From Hymenobacter mucosus (GTDB taxonomy: Bacteria > Bacteroidota > Bacteroidia > Cytophagales > Hymenobacteraceae): a stretch of 64,000 nt of DNA. The stretch lies in assembly GCF_900188255.1 (NCBI RefSeq), contig NZ_FZNS01000011.1:1-64000 (forward strand). Reading direction: 5' to 3'. Position 1 is the stretch's first letter; every line of letters begins with the position of its first letter. The notes under the pieces were generated by a model. The model saw only the letters and a program-made list of their open reading frames with translations, did no database searches and had not been told where the DNA came from. Shown here piece by piece: positions 51,398 through 59,597 of this stretch. Position numbers and translations under genes: made by a program.

Positions 51398-52860
51398 TGC
51401 TGGTTGCTGAAGATATTCTGCACGACATCCCCACGGAAGAGGAGTTGCTTGCCGACTTGTGTCGTGAGCGCTTCTACGACTTCTTCCTGGAGTTTTGGGA
51501 GACCATTGAAGCGACTGAGCTAGTCCCCAACTGGCATATCGAGTACATCTGCGACCAGTTACAGCAGGTGTACGAAACGTGGGAGCGCAAGGAATCCCAG
51601 CCCGACGTACTGATTAACGTCCCTCCTGGCAGCAGCAAGAGCACCACCGTTACCCAGTTGTTTCCCGCGTGGCTGTGGGTGAAGAACGCCGCTATCCGCA
51701 CCATTAGCTCGTCCTACGCGGCAGACCTGAGTACCGCCCACGCGGTCAAAACCCGCGACTGCATCACCTCCGACAAGTTTCAGCGGGTGTTTCCGGGCTT
51801 GATTGAGATAAAGAGTGATGAAGGGGGGAAAACAGCCTACCGCAATACCAAGATGGGACAACGCTTCACCACCTCCACGGGTGGGCGGGTAACGGGTATG
51901 CACGGGGACTTTATCATCGTAGACGACCCGATTAACCCCGAAGAAGCCGAGTCGGAGACTACCCGTATCCGGGCCAACCGCTTCGTTAGCAAAACCCTCT
52001 CCACCCGCAAGACCAACAAGAAGCGGACCGTGACCATCATGGTCATGCAGCGCCTGCACGAGCTTGACCCCGCCGGGGAGTGGATAAGCAAGAAACCCGT
52101 ACTGCGGCACATCTGCCTACCGGCCGAAGCCAGCGCGGATATCCGCCCACCCGAAGCGGTGCAGTACTACGTGGAGGGTCTCTTGGATGTCAACCGCCTA
52201 GATCAAGAAGCTATCCTCAAAGCCAAGCAGGATTTGGGGAGCTACGGGTACGCGGGCCAGTTCGCCCAACGTCCGAGTCCGGAAGGCGGAGGCAAGCTCA
52301 AGAAAGCGTGGTTTGGTCGCATCAGCTGGCCGGACTTCCTCGTGTTGACCAAAGGACAGCCGGTGGTGTGGGAGTTTGATGCTGATACGGCACTAACCAA
52401 GAAGCAGAAAAACGACCCAACAGGGCTGCAAGCATCCGCTTTCGTTGGTAATACGCTCTATATCCGCAAGTTTGAATGGGTCCGTCTGGAAATGGGCCCG
52501 CTGTGCCGTCATATTCCTGAGTTCGTCCAGGGGAACGGCTATGGCGCTGGGAGTATGCTCTACATCGAGCCCAAGGCTAACGGCATCAGCACCGTGCAAA
52601 CCATTCGGGAAAACACCAAGCTCAATGTGGTAGAAGCGCCCCCTCCTACCGATGATAAAGTTACCCGCGCTAACAGCATAGCCCCTTTCTGCGAGTCGTT
52701 GCGCGTGGTGCTCATTGATGGCAGTTGGTGTGAACCCTGGCTGGATGAAGTGAGCACCTTCCCCAATGCCGCCCACGACGAAAGCGTGGACTTGCTTGGG
52801 CAAGCCATCCGTCGGCACATCACGCCAACCCGCAAAACCCGCGAAGCCCAATCCCTCTGA
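51394..52860 (+). CDS. terL: Terminase large subunit
   Basis: The 488-residue DNA-packaging motor has Walker A NVPPGSSKSTTV, Walker B FIIVDDPINPEEAESE and, in the C-terminal nuclease half, acidic positions in VVWEFDAD and KANGISTVQTIREN. It translocates phage DNA into the prohead and cuts it. ATPase and nuclease parts are both full length. It is coupled to the small subunit and precedes the portal by one base. Confidence 0.93.
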   Translation: MMLVAEDILHDIPTEEELLADLCRERFYDFFLEFWETIEATELVPNWHIEYICDQLQQVYETWERKESQPDVLINVPPGSSKSTTVTQLFPAWLWVKNAAIRTISSSYAADLSTAHAVKTRDCITSDKFQRVFPGLIEIKSDEGGKTAYRNTKMGQRFTTSTGGRVTGMHGDFIIVDDPINPEEAESETTRIRANRFVSKTLSTRKTNKKRTVTIMVMQRLHELDPAGEWISKKPVLRHICLPAEASADIRPPEAVQYYVEGLLDVNRLDQEAILKAKQDLGSYGYAGQFAQRPSPEGGGKLKKAWFGRISWPDFLVLTKGQPVVWEFDADTALTKKQKNDPTGLQASAFVGNTLYIRKFEWVRLEMGPLCRHIPEFVQGNGYGAGSMLYIEPKANGISTVQTIRENTKLNVVEAPPPTDDKVTRANSIAPFCESLRVVLIDGSWCEPWLDEVSTFPNAAHDESVDLLGQAIRRHITPTRKTREAQSL

Positions 52861-52861
52861 T

Positions 52862-54268
52862 ATGAAACTACCCGATATTGTCAACGCCGCACTACAGACG
52901 TTTGGGCTGGGCTCTAGCGGACTCACCAAGTACGATCAGAACTTCTTGCAACAGGTTATGGGGGAGAAGGCGTTGGTCGGATTCGATTCCATCGGCCGCA
53001 CCAATCCGCTGTATCAGATGGTGGGTAATGATGCTACCTACCTCTCTCCTGAACAGCAGAAGCTACGCCAGCGACTCGTAGGACAGTTCGGCAGGGCTAA
53101 TTCCTACTTCGCTACTAAGGCTGCCTCCCTGCCTTTGAACCTGTGGACTCGTGGAACGGATGGCAAGCCCAAGCAGGAGCCGTATGACGCCCCTCTGTTG
53201 GACTTGTTGTGGCAACCCAACCCCATGACGAGCTACAGCACGTTCATGTGGCAGATAAGCTCGTTCTGGCACGGGGAAGGTACCGTTCCCATTTGGGCTA
53301 ACCGACTGGATTCCGGTCCCAACAAAGGCAGACCCCAGGAACTCTGGATACTGCCTCCTCCGTGTGTCAAACCAATGGGAGGGGGATACATGGAACCGGT
53401 TACGTCGTACCGCTATACCCCTGACCCCGCCAAGCCCAATGAGTATATTGACTTGGACCCGTCGGAGTTGTTGTTTCTAAAGAACGGCGCCCTGCCAGGA
53501 GAAGCCAGGGGGACCAGTACCGCGCAATCGGCCTACCGGGAAGTCACCACCGACAAAAGCACTTCCGACGCGCAAAACAGCTTAATGCAGCATGGAGGGC
53601 CTCCCGGTATTATCTCGTTTCCGCCGGATAAGGACACGGCTATCACGCTTTCAGCCCCGACCATTTTCGATATCCGTAACCGCTTTGATACGCGCTATAG
53701 TGGGCCTGAAAATCGGGGCAAGATTCCGATTGTGACGGAGAAGGTGGAGTTTGTTAGCACTGGCGCTACTGCTGTGGACTTGGCTATCCTAGAACTGCGC
53801 ATGGCCAACTTCCGCGAAGTATGCGGCTGGTTTGGCTTTTCGTCGGTCCTGTTGGGCGACATGGAAGCCAGCACCGACAACAACTACCAGAACGCCCGCA
53901 AAGCCTTCTACACCGATGCGTTGGTTCCTTACGCCAACAGCAACGCAGGGGAGTTGTCGCGCTGGCTGTGCCCGTTGTTTGGCTATAAACCAAAACAGGC
54001 GTGGTTGGAAGTGGATACGTCTGGTATTCCTGAACTACAGGAAGATAAAAAGGCCGAAACAGAGCGCATAATGAGCATGTATCTGCTGCCGATTGAGCGG
54101 CGGGTAGAGATGTTGGGCGAAACCCCCGACCCGGCTTTCAAAGGCTACCTGATACCAGCAGGCTTGCAGTACTTCAAGAACGCACAAGAACTCAGCGAGT
54201 CCCTTACCGACGAAGGCCAGAAGCTGCTAGGCCGCTACAATGAATACCCCGGCGTGTCGGCAGAGTAA
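52862..54268 (+). CDS. Portal protein
   Basis: The 468-residue protein is of the HK97-type portal family: LWTRGTDGKPKQEPYDAPLLDLLWQPNPMTSYSTFMWQISSFWHGEGTVPIW, DPSELLFLKNGALPGEARGTSTAQSAYREVTTDKST and FREVCGWFGFSSVLLGDMEASTDNNYQNARKAFYTDALVPYANSN. It forms the dodecameric channel at the head vertex. The start is ATG 52862, directly after the terminase stop. A longer frame from 52766 overlaps terminase and is rejected. Confidence 0.92.
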   Translation: MKLPDIVNAALQTFGLGSSGLTKYDQNFLQQVMGEKALVGFDSIGRTNPLYQMVGNDATYLSPEQQKLRQRLVGQFGRANSYFATKAASLPLNLWTRGTDGKPKQEPYDAPLLDLLWQPNPMTSYSTFMWQISSFWHGEGTVPIWANRLDSGPNKGRPQELWILPPPCVKPMGGGYMEPVTSYRYTPDPAKPNEYIDLDPSELLFLKNGALPGEARGTSTAQSAYREVTTDKSTSDAQNSLMQHGGPPGIISFPPDKDTAITLSAPTIFDIRNRFDTRYSGPENRGKIPIVTEKVEFVSTGATAVDLAILELRMANFREVCGWFGFSSVLLGDMEASTDNNYQNARKAFYTDALVPYANSNAGELSRWLCPLFGYKPKQAWLEVDTSGIPELQEDKKAETERIMSMYLLPIERRVEMLGETPDPAFKGYLIPAGLQYFKNAQELSESLTDEGQKLLGRYNEYPGVSAE

Positions 54269-54345
54269 TTGCACTATACTCACCCTTCGTCGGGTACTAC
54301 CCCTGTAAATCTGGACACTTCCCACCGTATTAATAGGATAAAACG

Positions 54346-54633
54346 ATGCCCTACCAGCCAAAAGAAGCCGAACTACTACAACTCGGCTTCCGCACCAACA
54401 GCCCCGCCCAGCCCTATCCCACCCGCGCCTACTTCGCTCCTATGCAAGGGTCGGACAACTACCTGACCCTGTGCCCACGGCCCGGCATGGAAACAGCCGT
54501 GGAGTTCACGGGCGCCAGTAAGGTCGTGGCCCGCTACTACATCCGGTCTGCGGATGATCTACGCGCCGCCCTGCGTGGAGAAGGACAGCGGGAGGCGTTG
54601 CCCAAGCACGGGCGGGCGTTGTATCACTCGTAA
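54346..54633 (+). CDS. Phage protein, unknown function
   Basis: The 95-residue basic protein (PYQPKEAELLQLGFRTNSPAQ; TAVEFTGASKVVARYYIRSADDLRAALRGEGQ) follows the portal after 77 bases. No family is recognised. It opens the accessory block between portal and MuF genes. Confidence 0.55.
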   Translation: MPYQPKEAELLQLGFRTNSPAQPYPTRAYFAPMQGSDNYLTLCPRPGMETAVEFTGASKVVARYYIRSADDLRAALRGEGQREALPKHGRALYHS

Positions 54634-54644
54634 CAGCTACTGAA

Positions 54645-54872
54645 ATGAAAGTTATTCGAGACAACCGAGTAGAGAACCGCTTCACCTTCCCAATGCGCTT
54701 GACCTGTGGGCACTGCAAATCGGAACTAGAGGCGGATAAGTCTGATTTGAAGTATACCGATGACGACCAAAGGGACCCTGGGTATTACTACATCCCTTGC
54801 CCCTTGTGCAACACGCATAATGTGGTGAAGCCTGTGCCCATTCGTTCAGCAAGTGCCTTCTTTAACAGGTAG
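54645..54872 (+). CDS. Zinc-ribbon phage protein
   Basis: The 75-residue protein carries two CxxC pairs (LTCGHCKSEL and IPCPLCNTHNV) with 32 residues between, so one zinc ribbon. It is followed 4 bases later by the cupin-like gene's ATG. The function is unknown. Confidence 0.6.
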   Translation: MKVIRDNRVENRFTFPMRLTCGHCKSELEADKSDLKYTDDDQRDPGYYYIPCPLCNTHNVVKPVPIRSASAFFNR

Positions 54873-54913
54873 CCTCATGACCATGCCCTTCGATTCCCCA
54901 CTAGAGCAGCTAC

Positions 54914-55306
54914 TTGAAACGCACAGCGACGTACTACGCCCCCCTGTTAGGCAACCTCTGGCCGGTGCGCCCCTTCAAGGTGGAGCAGTTTGGTCCGCTG
55001 ACCAAGTACACGTTAGGCGAAATGCCAGATGGAAGGTGGGCTATGCTGCACCGATTAACGGAAGCTGACGCAGGCAGCCCGCACGACCATCCGTGTGATA
55101 TGGAATCACATGGCATACACGGCAGCTATTGTGAGCAGGTCTTTTGCCCTGGCCCAATGTTCAAACTATGGGGGCCAGGTAGTAGCCACCACATTGGGGC
55201 AGACTGCATTCACCGTATTACCAAGCTATACAATGAAGAGGTATGGACCTTGGTATTCGCCGGGCCAGTAGTACGACAGTGGAAACACTATCCTGAGCTA
55301 GGTTAG
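54914..55306 (+). CDS. Cupin-like protein, possibly frameshifted
   Basis: The frame encodes YYAPLLGNLWPVRPFKVEQFGPLTKYTLGE, HDHPCDMESHGIHGSYCEQV, SSHHIGADCIHRITKL and EVWTLVFAGPVVRQWKHY, the metal-binding His pattern and ending of phage cupin-fold proteins. No ATG serves it; the only start is TTG at 54914. An ATG at 54877, 4 bases after the previous stop, opens MTMPFDSPLEQLLETHSD in another frame. Skipping one base at 54931 would join it smoothly to YYAPLLGNLW. So the gene is either frameshifted by one inserted base, uses a programmed shift, or starts at TTG. Confidence 0.65.
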   Translation: MKRTATYYAPLLGNLWPVRPFKVEQFGPLTKYTLGEMPDGRWAMLHRLTEADAGSPHDHPCDMESHGIHGSYCEQVFCPGPMFKLWGPGSSHHIGADCIHRITKLYNEEVWTLVFAGPVVRQWKHYPELG

Positions 55307-55551
55307 ACAGTAGGGGGAGTAGGCGGGCCGTTGGGTTCGCGGGTGGCAGCGTCAGGTAGCACCACAAACACTTTCCCACCAACCTCTTCTGTGTCGGCCC
55401 GCTTTTCTTCAATGCGCCGGTACACCTGGGTAACAGAGATACCTTCCTTGTCGGCGTATTGCTTGATAGTCGCTAATCGGGCAAGGTACGCCTTGATGGC
55501 GGGGTCGGTAGTGGGCATCGGGTTCTGAGGTATTCGCAAGGTTTGGCGCAT
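55303..55551 (-). CDS. Antisense excisionase-like HTH protein 2
   Basis: The 82-residue protein has LATIKQYADKEGISVTQVYRRIEEKRADTEEVGGKVFVVLPDAATREP, the same layout as the HTH protein at 43,936 (helix-turn-helix, then beta strand ending FVVLP). It ends four bases into the cupin-like gene and starts beside its own repeated sites. A shorter start at 55518 is possible. A local repressor or excisionase role is inferred. Confidence 0.6.
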   Translation of the reverse strand: MRQTLRIPQNPMPTTDPAIKAYLARLATIKQYADKEGISVTQVYRRIEEKRADTEEVGGKVFVVLPDAATREPNGPPTPPTV

Positions 55552-55564
55552 GAAGGTAAAAGTT

Positions 55565-55617
55565 TAACCGTTATAATTTGAACGTTATAAAGATAACGGT
55601 TATATTTGTTACGGTTA
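55565..55617. promoter_or_regulatory. Operator array between HTH gene 2 and the ASCH gene
   Basis: TAACCGTTAT at 55,565-55,574 and its exact inverse ATAACGGTTA at 55,593-55,602 flank GAACGTTATAA; GTTACGGTTA follows at 55,608. These four related sites cover the whole gap between the two divergent genes, including the rightward promoter. Confidence 0.65.
55577..55608 (+). promoter_or_regulatory. Bacteroidota promoter for the ASCH gene
   Basis: TTTG (55,577-55,580), a 20-base spacer and TATATTTG (55,601-55,608) give a canonical promoter reading right, 31 bases before the ASCH gene start. It is covered by the operator repeats. Confidence 0.7.
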
Positions 55618-55639
55618 CACTATTAACTGGTATGCCTGC

Positions 55640-56356
55640 ATGGAAACAGCTATTAAAGAACGTCCTATCCTTTTCAGTGGTGCGATGGTACGCGCCCTAC
55701 TCGCTGGCACGAAGACCCAGACGCGCCGGACCACTGGCCTAGACTTTATCAATGAAAACCCCAGTTGCTGGCAACGGCAGTGGGTACCTGCTAAGGATGG
55801 TAAGCACTGGCTGTTTACCTGTGGTGATGACCGTGTGCAAGTTCGGTGCCCTTATGGTGTCGAGGGTGACCGGCTGTGGGTGAAGGAAACTCACCAGATG
55901 GGCTTCTCCACCCACGTTTCAGATTGCGGCTATCTCTACCGTGCCACTGATGTAGACAAGCGCACCCACCACGGCGTGTACTGCTACGAAAAGGATGGCA
56001 AGTACTATGACCACTACGATAAGCAGTTCGTGTGGCGCCCTTCCATCTTCATGAAGCGCGTTGCTTCGCGCATCCTGCTAGAACTCGTGTCGGTGCGAGT
56101 GGAGCGGTTGCAGGATATATCCGAGGCTGATGCAGTAGCTGAGGGGGTAGAAGAGCATATCATTCCCGCTTTAGGGCCCGGCACTTGGGGTATGTGGAAG
56201 AACTACCTATGGTCTGAGAAAACAGTAGATAAGCAGGCCAAAGCCAAGTGCAGCGCAAAGGAAGCCTACGAAACTCTGTGGGAATCCATCAACGGCCCCG
56301 GCTCCTGGCAGGCCAACCCCTGGGTATGGGTCATTTCCTTTCAGGTTGTTAAATAA
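55640..56356 (+). CDS. ASCH-domain phage protein
   Basis: The 238-residue protein begins METAIKERPILFSGAMVRAL and continues LAGTKTQTRRTT, then VQVRCPYGVEGDRLWVKET, which is the pattern of phage ASCH/PUA-like proteins that may bind RNA. The C-terminus ends PWVWVISFQVVK, also typical. It is the first gene behind a dedicated promoter, unlike its neighbours, so it may be expressed separately from the late operon. Confidence 0.85.
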   Translation: METAIKERPILFSGAMVRALLAGTKTQTRRTTGLDFINENPSCWQRQWVPAKDGKHWLFTCGDDRVQVRCPYGVEGDRLWVKETHQMGFSTHVSDCGYLYRATDVDKRTHHGVYCYEKDGKYYDHYDKQFVWRPSIFMKRVASRILLELVSVRVERLQDISEADAVAEGVEEHIIPALGPGTWGMWKNYLWSEKTVDKQAKAKCSAKEAYETLWESINGPGSWQANPWVWVISFQVVK

Positions 56357-56374
56357 GCCACGGGAACCACGCCA

Positions 56375-56692
56375 ATGCAACGCTACTGGATATCCTTTTG
56401 GGCAGACGACCCCCGCAGTATTGGAGGCGACCCTGGACATACATTCTTTTGCACAGGCTATCGGGATACAGAGGATGATAAGGGCACATGTTCCATGTGC
56501 GTTTTAGCGGAAGGAGAAAGCTTTGACGCTATCTGGTCTACACTCAAGAGCGACAAGTTTTACCCCGAGGCAGAACAGCGGTTTGCTGAAGCAGCTGATG
56601 CCAGCTTTAAACCTAATAGTGGTGGGCGTTTCCCCAGCTTGCTTCTGTGGCAAGTAGCAACGCCTCAGCAACCAGGCCCACTTGTGGCTTAA
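56375..56692 (+). CDS. Phage protein, unknown function
   Basis: The 105-residue protein (RYWISFWADDPRSIGGDPGHTFFCTGYRDTEDDKGTCSMCVLAEGES) is acidic and aromatic-rich with a few cysteines. It follows the ASCH gene. No family is recognised. Confidence 0.55.
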   Translation: MQRYWISFWADDPRSIGGDPGHTFFCTGYRDTEDDKGTCSMCVLAEGESFDAIWSTLKSDKFYPEAEQRFAEAADASFKPNSGGRFPSLLLWQVATPQQPGPLVA

Positions 56693-56762
56693 CCTCGCCT
56701 TCCCTGTCACGAACGAAGGCGGGGTTCACCTGTAACGCTAACTGTACTTACCCCCTGTAGTC

Positions 56763-56969
56763 ATGAACCTCTTCTTGTACATCCTTGGTCAAGTAAGCCT
56801 GTTCACAGCAGGCATAGTAGCCTTCCTCTTAGGGCTTGGGTTCTTCAGTGCTTTGCCAGACAAGGATAAAGCGGGACTACTGGAGTTCATCATTGCTCTG
56901 CTCGGCCTCGCCTGTTGCGCCGTGGGGGCCTCGCTCTGCCTGTATCCGATTGTCAATCTCTTTCAGTGA
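56763..56969 (+). CDS. Small two-helix membrane protein
   Basis: The 68-residue protein has two hydrophobic stretches (LFLYILGQVSLFTAGIVAFLLGLGFF and LLEFIIALLGLACCAVGASLCLYPIV). A holin-like layout is conceivable but no lysin is adjacent, so I do not claim it. Confidence 0.55.
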   Translation: MNLFLYILGQVSLFTAGIVAFLLGLGFFSALPDKDKAGLLEFIIALLGLACCAVGASLCLYPIVNLFQ

Positions 56970-56973
56970 GACC

Positions 56974-57213
56974 ATGCCCATTAACAATGAACTACGTGAT
57001 GATACCAGTGCCATGCTCAGCTACCTACAGGGTGAACCGCCAACACCTGCCCCTGTAGCCAAAACCCCTGCTGACTACCTGCGACAAGCCATGCGCAATC
57101 TTGGAGAGGAGTATGTAGAAACGCCAAACGGGGTACTGGTAAGCGAAGCAGCGTCAGCAGAAGCCATCCGATTAGCCGTAGCCGACGCCAAAGAGGTACC
57201 TGGCTGGAATTAA
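56974..57213 (+). CDS. Small phage protein, unknown function
   Basis: The 79-residue acidic protein (MPINNELRDDTSAMLSYLQG; then proline linker and AKTPADYLRQAMRNLGEEYV) starts at 56974 after the membrane protein stop. No domain is recognised. Confidence 0.55.
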   Translation: MPINNELRDDTSAMLSYLQGEPPTPAPVAKTPADYLRQAMRNLGEEYVETPNGVLVSEAASAEAIRLAVADAKEVPGWN

Positions 57214-57232
57214 CCTGTAACCGCTCTTCCCC

Positions 57233-57616
57233 ATGTCACAGAAACTAAGCAACAAACGCCGCGAGCAGATACGGGAGACGTTGAAGCAAGCCAACAGCAA
57301 GAACAACGCGTACTGGACGTATGAGGATGAAAATACGGCTATAGGCGACCTCCTTGCCGAGCTAGACCGCATCCTTCCCTCCTGGGTAGCCACCGACGCC
57401 GGTCAGCACCAGTACAACCGCGCTTATGAGGTGGCTGGCACGACACCCAATTCATCTGACTCCGTATGGTTAGGCCGCGCCCGCTATGACGAGACGTGGA
57501 ACACATGGGTAGATGCCAATACCTCCAAACCCTTCCCCCTGGGTACCACGATTACGCACTACCTGCATAGTCTGACCCCTACGGAGTTGATCGGACAACC
57601 AGAGAGAGGGGAGTAG
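57233..57616 (+). CDS. Phage protein, unknown function
   Basis: The 127-residue protein has a basic helical N-terminus (SQKLSNKRREQIRETLKQANSKNNAYW) and a mixed remainder (WLGRARYDETWNTWVDANTS). No known family is seen. Confidence 0.55.
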   Translation: MSQKLSNKRREQIRETLKQANSKNNAYWTYEDENTAIGDLLAELDRILPSWVATDAGQHQYNRAYEVAGTTPNSSDSVWLGRARYDETWNTWVDANTSKPFPLGTTITHYLHSLTPTELIGQPERGE

Positions 57617-57620
57617 GGGT

Positions 57621-57950
57621 ATGGCGCATAATGCAATAAGACTACCCTATGTGCCCAAAGAAGAGCGCGAGAATATAATGGTTGCTAGGCCGACCCTCCG
57701 CATTGTCCAAACAAGCCCCACTACCTACGCTGTACAACAACTGGAATGCCGTGGGTGGTGGTTATGGCGCAAACAAGAGTGGGTTAACTATGCCGTCAGG
57801 GTGTATCGCGGTTGCGACCCCTGCACAGGAGGAAGAGAGGAGCACGAATGCCCTATACACTTCGATTCCATAGAAGCCGCTGAAGCATGGGTACAACAAC
57901 AGCGTGAGGCGCGGCAGTATCCACGGGTGGTGAAAGAACTAACTAACTGA
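57621..57950 (+). CDS. Phage protein, unknown function
   Basis: The 109-residue basic protein (RPTLRIVQTSPTTYAVQQLECRGWWLWRKQEWVNYAVRVYRGCDPC; EHECPIHFDSIEAAEAWVQQ) has a beta-rich core with CDPC and a further C. It may bind metal. Function unknown. Confidence 0.55.
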   Translation: MAHNAIRLPYVPKEERENIMVARPTLRIVQTSPTTYAVQQLECRGWWLWRKQEWVNYAVRVYRGCDPCTGGREEHECPIHFDSIEAAEAWVQQQREARQYPRVVKELTN

Positions 57951-57957
57951 ATAAGGT

Positions 57958-58167
57958 ATGAGACTCAGTAAACATTGGTTCCAAGCTATTGCCCTTGCCT
58001 TGTTCACCCTGGCTCGGATGGCCTATAAGGTAGACTTTCGGCCCTATACATGGGGTGTGATTGCCGCTGCTATGGTAACCAGCTTTCTGATCTTATTGGT
58101 GTTAAGCCATGTGACGTTGAGTTGGCTCAAGTGGCTAATAGCATTGGTTACGAACCCTAAAGATTAA
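57958..58167 (+). CDS. Small membrane protein
   Basis: The 69-residue protein has an amphipathic N-terminal helix (HWFQAIALALFTLARMAY) and a membrane helix (WGVIAAAMVTSFLILLVLSHVTLSWL). The role is unknown. Confidence 0.5.
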   Translation: MRLSKHWFQAIALALFTLARMAYKVDFRPYTWGVIAAAMVTSFLILLVLSHVTLSWLKWLIALVTNPKD

Positions 58168-58172
58168 GCCAC

Positions 58173-58460
58173 ATGACAGTAGGAGAGTTGCTGGAATACA
58201 TCTATCTCCACAATGTGGATAGAAACGCAGAGGTGTTAGTGCAGCGTGTTGAATACATACACTTTGAGGGGTTTAACATAAGTGGAATGCGCGGACTCTT
58301 GCCCGATGGAACCTACGGGGTGTACCCAGAAGGCTCCAAGTCAACAGGGTGGCCCACCGTTCAAAAGGAAGGCGACTGTGGCATGACAGAATACATCTCA
58401 ATACACTGTCCTGTGCGCTGGGATAATGACAATAGGCTTTACCTCGACCTTCATTACTAA
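58173..58460 (+). CDS. Phage protein, unknown function
   Basis: The 95-residue protein (VGELLEYIYLHNVDRNAEVLVQRVEYIHFEGFNISGMRGLLPDGTYGVYP) starts with a helix and becomes beta-rich. It overlaps the MuF-type gene start by one base. Confidence 0.55.
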   Translation: MTVGELLEYIYLHNVDRNAEVLVQRVEYIHFEGFNISGMRGLLPDGTYGVYPEGSKSTGWPTVQKEGDCGMTEYISIHCPVRWDNDNRLYLDLHY

Positions 58461-59200
58461 TGCCCACCGACACCCCCGAAGCCCGTATTGCTCGCCTTGA
58501 TGCCTATGAGAGTAGGTTCATCCCCAAGCTAGCGGCCGCCCTCATCAAGAGTGTAGAGCCAGCTATATCCGCGTACGAGCAGGGGGCTACCCCTAGCCTG
58601 GCCGCAGCCTACGTGAAGGATACCCATGTTGGGACTGTGCTAGAACAGCTCTACCGCACCGTAGCGGTAGACGAAGCCAAGCGTACGTACGATACCCTCA
58701 CAGAAGGCCAGAAAGCCCAAGCGCCAGGAACGCTGGCAGATGGATGGGTAGCCCGCGCCCGGGACTTTCTGCGGGGGGAAGGACGCATGACCTTGCAAGG
58801 GATTACGGAGCGCACCCAAGGGGTTGTACGGGATGTGCTGGAGGCCGCGCAGGAACTGGGTTTGTCCATTCCCGACGCCGCCCGACGCCTGCGGCAGACA
58901 GTAACCGGGATTGCACGGGAACGGGCTATTGCCATCTGCCGAACAGAGATTAACGCGTCAAGCAATGCGGGCTCTCTTTGGGGAGCACAGGCCACCGGAC
59001 TAGCGTTGCAGAAACAATGGCTGGATACCAAGGATGGCCGGGCCCGCCCGACCCACGTTGCCGCCAACGGGCAGAAGGCGCCCTTGGATGGGTTCTTTTC
59101 CGTAGGGCAGGGGAGAGGACGATACCCAGGCGACCCACTCTTACCGGTGGGAGAGCGGGCGAGATGTCGGTGTACACAAACCTATGTTCCGATTGATTAA
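58460..59200 (+). CDS. MuF/SPP1 gp7-type minor head protein
   Basis: The 246-residue protein ends in the phage head morphogenesis domain: AICRTEINASSNAGSLWGAQATGLALQKQWLDTKDGRARPTHVAANGQKAPLDGFFSVG and PGDPLLPVGERARCRCTQTYV. Such proteins are ejected or act in head assembly. A helical N-terminal region precedes it. It would normally sit next to the portal gene but here is 4.2 kb away. Confidence 0.88.
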   Translation: MPTDTPEARIARLDAYESRFIPKLAAALIKSVEPAISAYEQGATPSLAAAYVKDTHVGTVLEQLYRTVAVDEAKRTYDTLTEGQKAQAPGTLADGWVARARDFLRGEGRMTLQGITERTQGVVRDVLEAAQELGLSIPDAARRLRQTVTGIARERAIAICRTEINASSNAGSLWGAQATGLALQKQWLDTKDGRARPTHVAANGQKAPLDGFFSVGQGRGRYPGDPLLPVGERARCRCTQTYVPID

Positions 59201-59212
59201 CTAGATTTAAAT

Positions 59213-59428
59213 ATGGCACTCATTGAAACGTACGACGACAAGAAAGGTAAGTGGCAATCATGGGAAGCGACTATTAACCTTCAATCGGATAGCATACAAG
59301 ACCCTAATCTGATTGGCTATGGCGCCACAGAGGAAGAAGCTGTTGCAGCGCTAAAAAAAGACCTGAGGGCTTATATTGAGTTGTTGCAAGCCGCCGAATC
59401 CGTTGATATAACAACGCCCCGTGCCTAG
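59213..59428 (+). CDS. Small phage protein, unknown function
   Basis: The 71-residue protein (LIETYDDKKGKWQSWEATINLQSDS; GYGATEEEAVAALKKDLRAYIELLQAAE) resembles a small beta-hairpin plus helix. It overlaps a possible 54-residue frame by 8 bases. Confidence 0.5.
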   Translation: MALIETYDDKKGKWQSWEATINLQSDSIQDPNLIGYGATEEEAVAALKKDLRAYIELLQAAESVDITTPRA

Positions 59429-59585
59429 CCACCCTACTTCCGCTGAACACCTCCCCCTTATCTGCCGCTCCCGCCATCCTCCCTCTGTCATCCTCCAAGA
59501 GTGGGTAGGCACCATGCAACGAGCCCAGTACCCCAACGGAGCGAGAGTGTATCAGTTTAGCCTTACCTGCTTCTCTGCGAATTAA
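59421..59585 (+). CDS. Possible very small protein (GTG start)
   Basis: The 54-residue frame (VPSHPTSAEHLPLICRSRHP ... WVGTMQRAQYPNG ... SLTCFSAN) starts at GTG inside the previous stop. No homologue or motif is recognised; coupling is its main support. Confidence 0.35.
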   Translation: MPSHPTSAEHLPLICRSRHPPSVILQEWVGTMQRAQYPNGARVYQFSLTCFSAN

Positions 59586-59597
59586 CTAACTACTCCC

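Noticed and set aside
56763..58167. Holin/lysis cassette among the small membrane proteins
   Set aside because: No endolysin or spanin gene is adjacent and the proteins lie inside the head cluster, so membrane helices alone are not enough.
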